A stretch of 64,000 nt of DNA from the NCBI GenBank assembly GCA_036571765.1, contig BROE01000013.1, forward strand, positions 15,271,226 through 15,335,225, in the 5' to 3' direction. This DNA is from Plecoglossus altivelis. Taxonomy: Eukaryota > Chordata > Actinopteri > Osmeriformes > Plecoglossidae. Below the pieces are notes generated by a model. It was not told the origin of the DNA and did not search any database. It saw only the letters and a program-made list of their open reading frames with translations. Made by a program: the position numbers and the translations under genes. Shown here one piece after another: positions 36,295 through 49,040 of this stretch (positions are counted from its first letter, which is position 1; the number at the start of each line of letters is the position of its first letter).

Positions 36295-39200
36295 CACTGT
36301 GGCACACTAAAGCCCCAACCATGAGCCGCGATTTAGGGCTGGAGCAGCATACAGCTGGGAGGCATTGCCGGTCAAGCCAGGAAGGATATGCCATTCAGCA
36401 GTGTCAACGTGAGTCATGAGAAGAACCTAGATGTGGTCATTATCTCTCATCACAATCTGTCAACTGAAAGGCCTGGATGAATCCGAGGTCTAAAGGGACA
36501 CAAGAAGAAGGTGTCTTTTCAGCCTTACAGTATCACTGAGCATTCAATCAAATGTGGTCACAGAATGAACTGTGTGTGTGTGTGTGTATGCGACCCATCT
36601 TTGCAAAATCCTGAAACACACATGACACATAAAGGCCCCAGTCGTCACAGAGAATGTGGGCAGGACAACCATTAATCATACTCTGAAGACTTTAACAGTC
36701 ACCCACTGGTATGTACAGAACTAATGGCGCACATGCTTGGCTGGCTTGGTGAGCAAAGAATTAGTCCCTACCTATAATTTAGCACTCATGAGCGGCCGTT
36801 CTGGTCATATGGGTCAGGGGGCTGTTGGGGAGGTCCTGAGGGTAGCGTCCCAGTCCCAGGAGCCCACAGCCACAGCTATGTCGACATGGCTCCTCATAAG
36901 ATAACAGCCTGTGGACTCCCTTAGTTTCTACCCGGAATGCAGTCTGGCAGGGAATACAAATACCCACCAACTGAGGCGTCAGGCACAAGTTAATTATCAA
37001 ATGTGGATGCCAGAGTGGTATGGAAGTTTATGTGTTTTGAAAGGATGCTGGTTGACTGGCATGTCCTCTTTCATTGAACACTAGATGGTGGGTTATGTGC
37101 GAGGGCTGTGAGAACATCTTCTAAGAGAAGGAGGGGATCAAGAGCTAAATGCTTGAGCAACACCTCACAGAGCAGCCCATCCAAACCTCTCTCCACGACC
37201 AGCTCTCTCTGATAATGCTGTGCAAATAGGTTACAGGCGGCAATTTAAATGCCAACGTATTCTGAATAAATTACACAAATGTTCAGCAATTTGGTTGTGT
37301 GCACCCACACACTCACCCGCACACGCACTAACACACACATCCACTAATACCCCCCCCCCCCCTTCCCCACATGTACATTAGCATTGTGCATACGAGTGTA
37401 GGTTGGAGACACACCGGGGCACTTAAAGGCCAAGTTGACAAAAAAACCCCAGTAGTGCTCAGAATTGATTTGAAGATACGATGAAGCAGAGCTAAGGAGA
37501 AGCCAAATGTCTACAATGTGAACGCGGCACACAGCTGTTTTGGCCCTCCCAGCTCGACATAGGTATTTTCAGCACTGTTGTTGTCTGTCTCCATACTCAC
37601 ATCACCCTTAGTTTCCACTGTTACAGCAACAATGTACCGATGTGTGCTTGGAATACATGTATAATTGCGTTGGCAGACAGAGAATAACTGTGGAAATAAG
37701 CATTCTAGCTAAGAAGTGTCAGTATGCAGTGTGGATGCTGTAGTTGTTTAGTGATTGTGATAGCACGATCGAATGTGTGCCTGCTAACGGTTGGATGGGG
37801 AAGAGGGGTGTGTTTTGGCATTGGTATGAAGTATTTAATGTTTTATGTGTTTTGCATTTTGTTCTGCCACTCAGATGCCAAGTTTCCTAATTATGGGGTG
37901 AAAATAAATATCCTCCAACCTTGAATCGTTTGGCGTAATTTTATTATTTCAACCAGTCCTCCTCAATGTCTCAATTAGGTTCAGAAGTAGTACAACTAAT
38001 TATGGCCATTTATTTTTTGTCATTGATTATCCAAACCCAGTGGTGTAAAAACAAATGCATACTTAACTAAACTGGATATTTTAATTTGGCAGAGCAGAAG
38101 GGGAAAGTCAGTTTAATAGCTGCACCTTATCGTAAATGTAACGTCTCCTTCAAAATCTGAATAACACAACTCTTACTATGTGTGTATGTGTGTGTGTTTT
38201 AGCTCCCAGGAACACAGGCGGAGGAGAGAAGAATTCAGGGAGGAGAGGATAGTAGTCTCACTTCTTTTTCGCTCCCTCTCCCTTGTGCAAGTGACGACCA
38301 TATGGAAGCACTTGGAAGGAAAATTAGGCACAAATCAGAATGCCTTGACAGCACTATTTATAGCCAGCGCTTTGCAAGTAGCTGTTTGTCTGCTGAGCAG
38401 TGGTCATCGGTACACAGGTGTCTCTCTCTCTCAACCTGGCCCCCAACCACGGAGATACAGTTACCAGTAGCTGTTGTATAAACATTGTTCTGTCTCTTCG
38501 GGTCATGGGTTTAATGACAAGAGGACATCCAGTGCTAATGCACAAGGCTGACACACCTGTTCATCTCTCCTGTTACACGAAGCTTCGCAGCGCATGTGTT
38601 GGGGAGAGTGGAAGGAGGAGAAAGAGGGTGTTGGACCTGCCCCTGTGTGTTTGTTCTGTTTTGTAGTGTACTGGGAATCGTACTTAGTCACACACAAAAC
38701 AAAACACACAGATGCATGCACAAACCAGTTGCCTTGGTTTGTGTGGGAAGCATTCTGCGTGGATGGTCCCCCTAAGGTTTGAACTGTGAAGTACTAAACA
38801 ACGGGATGTGCAGAGTTATAGATCTGGATCTGGGCTCCCACCCTCTGCACTATACAAGCCTTTTTATTTCCCTCCCAAGACCATAAAAACGGTCATGTTT
38901 TATCCTCCGCTCTTCAGATTGTTTTGTGGGGTGAAATCCCTGCGAGATGAGTCATCTTGTTTTTTAGCATCCTGAGGCATTTATGCAATAATATGAAGGA
39001 TATTTCAAACTCGATTAACACAATGGATCTCTCAAACTCTATGTTGTGTTTTGCTCAAATGTTCTAGAGGCAGACAGGGCCTGGTCTAGGTAAACAGAAC
39101 ACTCTCTCTTTTGGCCAGGGTGAAGCCACATTCCCTGGAAGCACGTCGCAGGGATGAAAGTGCACCGTGATCTCCCAGATTGACCCCTGACCCCCCCAGT

Positions 39201-42200
39201 GTTTTGATAAGAGGAGGCTGGATCCTGGGCGTTTTATCTGCCAGGTTGGGCTGGAGCAGGACAGGGGGTGGGGAGGAGGGGTCGGTCATACCCGAACCCT
39301 AACCCTCATTTGTTTGGTTTGCGGGGCGGGCAGGACTTTCGCAGCAAGGTGCTCGCTGTCATCACTGTGACCCCTGACCCCGGCCGCTGGCCATCCCCAG
39401 GACTCCAGAGGAGCGGGCCACAGGAGACCCTCGGACACTCACTGAGAGGTCAGGGGTCATGGATGCTGGCCCATGGTGCACATGTGGCAGGAAGTGGAAC
39501 TCTCTCTTCATTACTGACAATACTGCAAGACGTCATATGAACTGTTAGCTTGATGTGGGGTTTGGATAGCTTCATGTCGGTCTGGAAGGCTCCCAGATCA
39601 GCAGTGCTTGTATTATCTGTCTGATGCAGAGCAGGGCTGTAGTGCATTAGCTCAATTAGAGATTCTCTTATAGTCACATAATGTTGAGTTTGACCAGGCA
39701 GAGCTGATATTCGGCTGATATAAAGCTGTCGTTATCGTTTAAGAGGGGTGTGGTGTACTTGTCAGCAGAGACGTCTTGGCTTGGATCCTGCCCTTGTCTT
39801 CTTATTGGTACTTTATTCAACGCTGCTGGCCTTGATCTGGTTCTGAGATAGGGGAAAGGGCAGACAAACACAGCTAAGGGGGTGCTGTCACTCAGCAGCT
39901 GACACTGTACAACATCTCATCCTCTAACTTTCTGCGTCTCTCTCTCCTCTCCAATTCTCTCTCATCTTGTCTTCATTCCCACCCTGTCTGCTTAGAGGGC
40001 AGCTTTGCCTTTTTTCCAAACATCATCCTTGTGAAGCAACTTAAAATATAACTTTGAAGTTAAGGTGTTCAACTTATGAGGGCCCTCTAATATCCCACTG
40101 GTGTAATTTAGGCGTTGAGGAGGGAGGGGGCAGGTAGATCAGAGGTAGGTGAAAGTAAGTTGCTCCAAGGATACACCACCTGGGGCAACAGCTCATCCTG
40201 CCATGTTTGAGATAAAAACCTGTCACATGGGCATAGAGTTAATCTAGGTCCAAACTAAGAGTGATGCTTATATTCTTCGGAGAAAATGTGAACTTTTATC
40301 CAAAAAGGCCAACATTGGAAATTCAAAGTTTGGATGTTTAGGAAAAAATGGTAAACTACAGATGAAAAAAAAACATGTCACAGATGGGCTTTGAGCAATA
40401 GTACCATTTCAGCAGAACGTAATAGCACGCATTTCTATCTAATAAATAAAATCAGGTTTGAGTTTTCAGACTGCTTTGTTCTCCCTAAGAGATGTTTAAA
40501 TGACCTCCTTTAAAGTGTCTTAATCATTGTAATAGCAAAGCAGAGAACAATTGGATGTCATATATTCGCCTTGTGTGGTAGACTGTACACTTGTTGGACT
40601 GAGAGAGAACAGGGGCCTTCAGCACTAATAAGTCATCTGTCTCCAATTTGTCAAATCTGGACCAAGACAACAGTCTTTGTAGAATGTAAAGCCAGCAGCA
40701 TAACTTTGATCTGAGGAATATGACTGTACACAGCACACAAATTGACTTACTGTGTGCCGAAAAGGAAGAGGAGGATATGTCTGGGTGCAGGCCTTCACTT
40801 CTTCACTTTTAACTTCTGTCAGTCATTTTTATATTGGCAGTTCTCGTAACCAGAGGAGGTTCAAATTATTTGTTTGGAAAAAGACCATCAGTGGTAAAGG
40901 GTCTGCATGGCAAGCTAATCTTTCATGGGTTTCCTAATAAAATCCTCTTGTGTGATGCCACAGAGAGGGTTGAGCATTTATCAAAGACATCAGCATGTGA
41001 TGATGTGATTCTGGCCAGACAGCTTGTAGTGCAGCACATTACCACTTTCAACGTGGACGACACCACATCAAACGGTTTACATTAAAAACTACACGAGGCT
41101 ACATAGTGCCTGATTTCAATGGACTTGCACCAAATAAATCACAAATGAAGATCCCTCAAACAAACACACTGCGGGACTAAGCTGTCTTGAACCACGTTTC
41201 TCTAAAGTAGTCGAACATGCTGCTTTTTAAATATCAAATAATGTTTGGGGATTTTCTTCCTCTGAAAGCGTCTTTGGTCGGTGAAACCCCTATCTCTTCC
41301 TCCCAGACTTCATTTCGTCGGTGACATCTCTCCGTGCAGTCGGAGTCAAACTGGCAAGTGGTTTCGATGCGTCAGCTTCAGAGATTCCGCACCTCTCCTG
41401 CATCCACCACTGTGAAGATGCACAGACATTACCGCCCTGAGAGGTTTCCTCACAGAAAGCCAAAAAGGGATTTTTACACTCTGAAACTGTTATTGTGATG
41501 GACAGAATCAGGCTCAGGGTTGGTGAACAGAGCCACCCCTATGTCCTTGGTGTAAATAGGGGCCAGTAGCCCATCCTGCTAAGTAGTTGCAGTCGTTGGG
41601 TCTGTAGCTGTGTCATAAAAATGTCGGCTCTCATTTGGCTCAACGTTGGAGTTGAGCTGCCTTTCGAAATCCTACACCGACGTTCTCAGCCTTGGTGAAA
41701 AAAGATCTGTACTTGGTCAGGATTTTGTGTGATATTTTTAAGGAACATCCTTGAATACAAAAATTAACGGAAATGTCAGTCCTCCAAGAGATGTAATAAT
41801 CATGGCCTGGCATGGCCAACCTGGCATGATGTTTCTTCCATGATATTATTATATGTCTCTGATACAGAGTGCAACTTAAGGACTCAATGTAACAAGACTG
41901 AAACAAGTATCCCTAGCAGAACACGAGGAACAAAGGCCTTTAGATCTGACAGATATTAACGTTATAGTTAGACATCGATGAGTTCAGAATGTACCTTTCA
42001 TCCTTCACCCTTAAAAGGCAGACTCTAGTGTTCAAGACAGTGGTTGTATGTAGCGTAGTGTGTATGCAGTGTTGCACATATTTTGTCTGTATTCTATGTG
42101 TATTTGGCGTGTCAACGCAACAGGTATGGCAAAACAGCTGACCTCTAAGGCTAAGGTCGTTGTGAGGGGTAAACAGAGAGGACCCTTATGGGCCTAATAC

Positions 42201-42370
42201 CTTGGAATGTTCTGGAAGCTATGAGAAAGGACGCCTTTCAGGGCCTTAATCAGAGTCATATTCCTTTATTTAATTTGTAGGGACACTTGGACAGAAGAAG
42301 ATGCCCTTTGTTTCCATCTGCCATTCCCAGACCTAGGACCGAGGAACTCAAGAATGACTGCTTAGTCTTT

Positions 42371-42439
42371 GTCCGTCTGTCTCTCTGTCTGCATGCATCT
42401 GTCTAACTGACTGTTTGTCTGACTGTCTGTCTGTCTATC
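42371..42439. repeat. Degenerate (CTGT)n repeat
   Basis: CTGT units with many substitutions, the same motif as at 12267-12360. Confidence 0.8.
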
Positions 42440-42800
42440 AGGTTTTGTTCTGATGGCTGAGCAACTGATTTGGTGACACCATCAGGTCAAGTGTTCCATG
42501 ACCACCTTGAAAAAGTAGACCACCCTTGAATACAGTTATATTAACAAACCCTGAGTTTGATATGAACTCCTCTCCCAATGTTCTGATGTCAGTTCAATGT
42601 ATACATTCCATGCAACCCAACATTTAACTGCAAAACAAAGATGACTTGTGACAACATGGGCGAGGTTACGCTCTAGCTGCAGCGGGCCATGTGGTCTGGT
42701 GAGCCTTCTGAAAGAGCAGGGTCTGGGGTTCCGGGGGATGTTACCATATTGGCAACAAAGCCCTGTTCATCCGGTAGTGGTTGATCCTGCGCAGCTGGGA

Positions 42801-44380
42801 TCGCGCTGCCACCAGTGAATTTCAATTACAAGCTACGGATCCTGTAAGTCGCGTGCTTGGGGATCGGGACATAAGGGGCCTGTAACTTTCCACGGCTTCC
42901 TCGGTCGGAACATGAAAGGAGGTACTGTCTGAGATATCAGCTTGTTGGTCTGCCGGTGGAAGATTCCTCTGACACCAGGTTCCTAATCTCTCCAATTCGC
43001 CTTCAGCCACACCTGTATCTCTAAGACAAAGAGAAGGAACATCTATTAAAGCCACAAGAACAATGCAATTCAATTTTGACGAAAGACTCGCGAAAGTATG
43101 ATATGCCACGCCCTGCTATTACTGACCTCCTTGCCCACCATATCTTTCACACAACAGACATCACATACTGAAGCTATCACGGAGCCACCAAACACTCCCA
43201 CCTACAAAGCCCACGAGCACAGCGGCTTGAAATCACAAATACTAGTAGTCCCCGAAGCCACTTTCATTTGATGCTACACGGGGGACACAACAAAACACAA
43301 ACTGTCATTAGAGAGAAATGTAAGCCTGCAAGACCGAAATCGATCCCTGCTTTAGTGAGCAACTGGTGGCAAAGCGAGCAAGAGAAGAACCATAAACAGG
43401 CACATAGCACACCGCTGACCTATCGGAGGATTGTTCGAGCGATGGCAGATACAGAGGCACCGCCAAGGCCATGAGGAGAGAGATCTCAGCCAGTGTTAAG
43501 GCTTCCTCGTGTGCAATGTTGGTGAGGCGAATGACCAGTACGCAGAGCATACCGGTCAGGCCGGTATGTCAGCGCTACAGGCTTGCACGGTGTCTGACAC
43601 TCCCGCGAAGGCCGTGGGGGAGAGAGGGTGGGGTCGACCGCGCAGGTACGGAGTACGCAAGGAGTCCTGGCAAATCATGGGTTTAGGTGTCTTGTCCTGC
43701 ACGCGCTGTTGTTGAATACGGGCTGCCAGTCCTCTCGGGGACAATGGCGAGCGGAGAGGACTAGAGAGAGGTGGCTTGGCTCTATGGACGGATGTTGGGA
43801 TGGCGTCAGCGCTGCGAGGGGGGAAGAGGAAACTCGACGGTCTCAGAGTCGCACTGTCTCCTGAGGATCTGGGCTCCTACTCCTAGCTACAAGTCTTGCA
43901 CACTCCACTCCGTAACTGTTCATCGCAGAGTGCCCTCGGCCTCCTCGAAGCGAGGCTTACGATACCACGAGCGGTCTAAAGCCGCAGGCGAGGGTATATC
44001 AATCAACGACACACACAAGTAGATTCAGAGATATACTCACGATAGACCCAGTGCAAGTTTCGGACAACTATATTAATAACTATTGCGAGAGAGATAAGCT
44101 CTACTTAGCAAACTGCGTACTAGAATGGACTATAGTGAATTCGCATTCGAACTTAACAATTCTCTTCCTTTGAGTAGGTGGGTCAACTCCTGCGTGCGAT
44201 CTGCAAGTCCATGTAGGAAACTCAAGGGACCTGTAAAATATTAAGACGTTAGATTTAGCGAGAGATGTGTTCGCGTGAAGCTCAAAAGGGGCAGTGAATA
44301 ACGATGAGCAACGTTGACTTGGACCGGGACAATGGGTATGTGTGCTGTGCAAATAGGTAGTGAAAGGGGGATAAATGGCA
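42801..44380. other. Atypical CpG-richer block, no gene recognised
   Basis: Base composition differs from both flanks: CpG dinucleotides are frequent, low-complexity runs are few, and stop codons interrupt all frames at short intervals. No homology is recognisable to me. The texture resembles the damaged ext2 exon patch, so uncorrected assembly sequence is one explanation. A real but unknown CpG-rich element is the other. Confidence 0.5.
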
Positions 44381-45030
44381 GCAGCATGTGGTAGTCAAAC
44401 ACTAGAGTTGGGTCCTGATGCCTTCTGTCATGCTGGTAAACCCTACCTGGGGAATCAGAGGCAGTAATTTGAAATAAAACTTAACAACCAATCAGCAACA
44501 GCAGACTCCACAGGACTGTATGTTCAGTGCTGCGCTTTCAGGTCCTGCTCAGCGCTAACAGGCTATGGATCTCTGGGAGCATATGTTTTTCCATAACTTT
44601 TAATGATATCCTCAAACGGTCAAATGTTCCAATTGTATTGAAGTCTTTATGAAGGATTTTCTTTGGGTGCTTTATTGACGTTGGAAGATTTCCAAAATGG
44701 TGGCATTATACTTTAGTTTGAGCATGTAGATACATTCCACCATTACAATTACAACTCAATAAAGACTGTAGATTCAGTAAGTCTGTGTAGGTGTGTTACT
44801 ATATGCATGTCAAATTTATAGTGGTGTGATTGTAACACGTTGGTTTATTGTCAAATCAAGGAGGTAACAACTTTACCTATGCAATTAAGGCCAAATTTGT
44901 TTCTCTGAACATATCGTAGGAGATGGCAGTTTATCTATGAAGATGGATGTTAATCTAATGTTGGTCCAGAATTTCTGTCCTGGCTTTTGGAGGTATAAAA
45001 CAAGATTATAGAGGAACACACATGCCTGTA

Positions 45031-45038
45031 TGTGTGCA

Positions 45039-45073
<35 letters not shown>

Positions 45074-45100
45074 CATGCAGAGAGAGAGAGAGAGAGAGAC

Positions 45101-45130
<30 letters not shown>
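45031..45130. repeat. Compound (GT)n(GA)n microsatellite
   Basis: GT units followed by GA units with a few interruptions, the same architecture as at 17532-17591. Confidence 0.95.
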
Positions 45131-45131
<1 letters not shown>

Positions 45132-48100
45132 ATATATTGTTGTAGTAAAGTGTTGTGCAGAGCGGAGGGACTAAGTTCATCAGGGGTGTTTTAGGTCACT
45201 GTGATTGTGCTGCTGGACAGTGCAGTGGTCCAGACCAGAGAGTCTGTTGGCTGTGTTCCAAGATGGACTTGTGATTGCCTGGCAGGCTGAGGTGAGGACC
45301 ATGGTCTGGCTTTGAGCTGGCACACAAAAGCCTCTCTCAGAAGTCTGGCTTTTTATTCCAGGCCTTCCATCCATACGCTCTGCCCTTATGCTTCTGATTC
45401 AATTACCGCTAATTACTCAATTCAAATCACATGCAGTAGGGCCAAGTAAATAACCTTCTCTTGAGGTCCTCAACTCAAAAATAACTTATTTTGGGTTTTT
45501 TCCACCATCAAAATTTCTGGCTGAAAGAACTGACTTCTGGCAGAGCTGCACTGGCCCAATTATCTCAATGTTAGCCCTTTCAAACAGCTGAAACAGTCCT
45601 TCTCATGTTGACATTGCGCAAAATTACTTTGGTCCACTTCATAGGGAAGGACAACGTATATTGTTTTTCTTGTGTTTCTTACTCAATATTTTGACCTGAT
45701 TGCCATCAGGTTTCAACATTTCCATCTGCCACTGTCCCCATTCTGTTTTCCAGTCGACCCAGAATCTGGCCTTCTCTCCGGGCATGTCTGGGCCTCTCAT
45801 CCCCCAACAGTACAAGCCTAAATATTGAATTGCTGGGCCGGGCCTAGGCTAATCTGCAGAGGGAGAGAAAGATTGCTTTCAGATGAAGACGTGAGGAAGG
45901 GGAAATGTGGTCTGGCATGTTGACTCAGGACTACGTCCCCCAGGAACCCTCATTGGACAGCTATTAAAGTTTAATTGTCGGCCTCACCTATCTGGGGAGT
46001 CCTCAGAGCTGTGGAGGGGTAAATTGCAGAGCTACTGGGGAAGGAAATGTGTTAAATGTGACCCTTGTTCACAGCTTAGTACATCGTGACAGACCAGATG
46101 AGGATCCTGTCCTGACCTCATACCTGTCAGAGGTCAACATGAGGATGAAGAGATTTATCTACACTCAGAGCCTTTCACTCTTTACCAACAGAGAATAATA
46201 ACAGAAACCAAGGATGGAATCGTGGATGACAAAGTCCTTGAAATGTCCCCATTTTTTACTTTCCGGCCTAGGAAATACAAGTAGTATCTGAGCTTTGTTT
46301 CTGTCCTATTTGCATAATTTACTTTGATGGCTGGATGCCCCCTCGTCCCCCCTGACTGTTGTATCTGCAGATTACAAAAGGACTGTTTCCAGCGCCATGC
46401 AGGCTACCAGGAGGAGACTATCAAAGCGAGGGAACAGCCTTTCAAGTCAGGACCCTTCGATTGTGTTACAGATTGGTTCCAGGTGAGGCAGCTTTGGGAA
46501 GCTCAGCCGGGGGAAAATTGCCTCTCCGTGCAGCGCCGGGCGAGAGGCAGGGAGGCTTCACGGTTGGCATGATGCTCCGGAATTCCAAAACTACTCACGT
46601 TCAGCGGGATTTTAAGGGATGAACGCTGGGCCTCAAAAATCTTGTTGTGGTTGAGCACAGCTACGTTAAAAGCTAAGCCAAGGAGAAAGGGCTATGTCGA
46701 GCGTCTGACCATTTCAAAAGACGAGGATGAATATCTGGCGAATGGAGTCATGCATCAACTTCAATGGCCTCGATAATGGTCAAAATGTTTCCCCTTTGAT
46801 TCCCTCAGAAAATAAGTCCAGGATTATATTTGTCAAAAGGAGACATTTTCCAGCTCCTCTTTGGCGTTAACAATTGCTGTTAATGATAGGTTCATCTTTA
46901 TTTCCGTGTTGTTCACACATTTCATTGCGGCTGTGAACTGTCTCAAGGTTTCTCTGCTCCTCTGCCGTCCACTGTCTGATCTGGGAAACATTGACCCCTG
47001 ACTGACAGCAGCGTGATAGGGAGGAGACTGTTTGCCTTGACCTGTAACACCACAGTTATCGACCACAGGTGCACACCAAAACTTGGGTTAAATTTGGAGT
47101 AAAGCACAAAATAAGCTTTCCACAAAACAGGGTCTATTTTGAGAGATTAAGCCATCACTGATCCATGCTGGCAGTGAGTCCAGTGGCTCTTACCTCAAGG
47201 CCTGGCTTCCTCTGTGGTGCTATCTCTTTTGTAACAGATATCATATCATCATCTTCTTTCAATTGACCCATGCCTGCGTTGCCAGATCTGTGAGCCAAAC
47301 CCTTTAGCGGAGTTAAATGGATCATAAACCGATGCTCAGGGAAACACTAAACAGATCTGGGGCTGTTTTACATGTATGTAGAGCCTTAGCCTGGATAGCC
47401 TGCCGCCCCCCCCCACACACACACACGCACGCACACACACGCGAACATACAAATAGGGCATACAAGTGTCTCCAGCTTTCTGCAGACCCACATGCACCCC
47501 ACCCACACACACTGTCAGTTGTGATCTGAAGCAGACTGCTGTGTGTGGGAAGGCCAGTTGGAGCTAGATGGTGCCCAGGCTGGTGTGGGCGTGCCAGGGG
47601 GTGCCACTCTCCATCACTCACCTGCTCTGCTTAACAGTCCGCGACAGAGCTACATCTGCTCATGTTTTCCAACTGATGGCGTTTTCAAAATCAACTTTAA
47701 TTGTGCTTCTTTTTTTTCCCCTTTTCTTTTTAAAGCAAAACACCAAAGGGAATCTGTTCCATTTCGATTCGTCCTCTTCCGCTCCGCCCAAGCAGAGAGC
47801 AAGTCTCTCAAATGAAGAGTCCAGGCAAATCAAATGTCAACTGTCCGTTTCATTCAGTCACACAGTCCTCATGTATCCACATTTACTTCCATCCTATCTT
47901 CAGTCATCTGATTTCCCCTCTTTTTAGTCAGATCTGGGAATTATATCTTTATGTCCATTATCTGTTACGGTGAACTCTAAATTTGATCTTCGTACGTCTA
48001 TGAACCTGTGTGAGCAGACAGGTCACGAACCAGCCAGCAGAATTCACCGGTCTGCTTATTGGCGTGGGAAAAATGACATTTGTAATGGTTCACCAATTCC

Positions 48101-48954
48101 CCACTGATTAAGTTTACACTGAGAGGAAAGATTGTTTCCACCTTTGCCGAGGACCAAGCGCAACAACAAAGAGGATCCGGCTGGCCTCTGCGCGACTACA
48201 ATCACTCCGCCCTCCTCTGAGGCCACACAGAGCAAACAATCAGTTATTCCACCGTTGTTTGGAAGGATTGCAGAGGGATTGGTCCTGTAATGAAAAGAAA
48301 ATATAGCCAACATTCCCATGACAGACATGGAACCAAAGCGAGCCAGTCTGCACTGCAGGCTTGGGACTTGACACCACTCGTCCAGGGCTGACACCTCTCA
48401 TCTAGGGGGACTCCACCTCCCGGCCACAGACCCCAGCGCCCGCACCCCAGTCAGGCCCCCCACCCCCCACCCCCGTCTGCCCTGCCCGCCTGACTCAGCC
48501 TCTCCCTAGAACCTGATCCAGCCCGGAGGCCCATGCGCTCACGTCCTGTGGAGGATTTGTTTGATTTCTGTAATCACTGCTTCAGCTGCACGTCTCTGTT
48601 TGTGTTGTAGAACAAGCAGCAAAACACGAGAGCTTAGGAACAGAGAGAGGAGAAGCGCTGGAGGAAGCTGGACTCTTGATTGCATTTGTAAGGCCATGAT
48701 CATCCATTTGGCCTTGCCCATCTTGGAATACACATGGAGTTTCTGGAGGAAATATTGGGTATGCATTACAACTGATTTACAATGGAGATAAACATTATTG
48801 TAAGTCATATGGATGGCAGGAACACTGTGATGTGTAGTGAGCTTGGCCAGTGAGGCTTGGGGGGAGAGAAGCAAAGCCATGTGTCAGGAAAAGGAAAGAA
48901 CTATGTGTGGTGTTTGTTTACGTGTTTGTGCACATGTTTGTGCACGTGCGCTTG

Positions 48955-49040
48955 TGTTTGAGAGGAAGGAAGAGACTGAGAATGTGTGTGTGTGTGAGCA
49001 AGTATTTGTGTGTATGTGTGTGTCTGTCTGTGTGTGTTGG
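48955..49040. repeat. Interrupted (GT)n microsatellite
   Basis: GT-rich with AGAGGAAGGAAGAGAC and CTGT interruptions. Confidence 0.85.

Larger units (their letters stand above)
29701..42800. other. Gene desert upstream of alx4 (alx4-caprin1 intergenic, first part)
   Basis: I see no convincing exon on either strand. The region 30200-31900 is very AT-rich. A teleost-repeat-like motif lies at about 30409-30435. Simple repeats include CA (33721-33750), GGT (36271-36294), C13 (37350-37362) and degenerate CTGT (42371-42439). The rest is unique-looking non-coding DNA, a plausible site for alx4 enhancers. Confidence 0.6.

Noticed and set aside
37936..37946. TAAT-TTT-ATTA palindromic site of the kind bound by paired-class homeodomain dimers
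   Set aside because: About one such eight-fixed-base match is expected by chance in a window of this size.
39295..39306. Two telomere-like AACCCT units
   Set aside because: Only two copies in tandem, too short to mean an interstitial telomere.
39268..39540. A 90-codon open frame that briefly looked like a possible exon
   Set aside because: GC-rich chance frame; no convincing splice sites or family resemblance.
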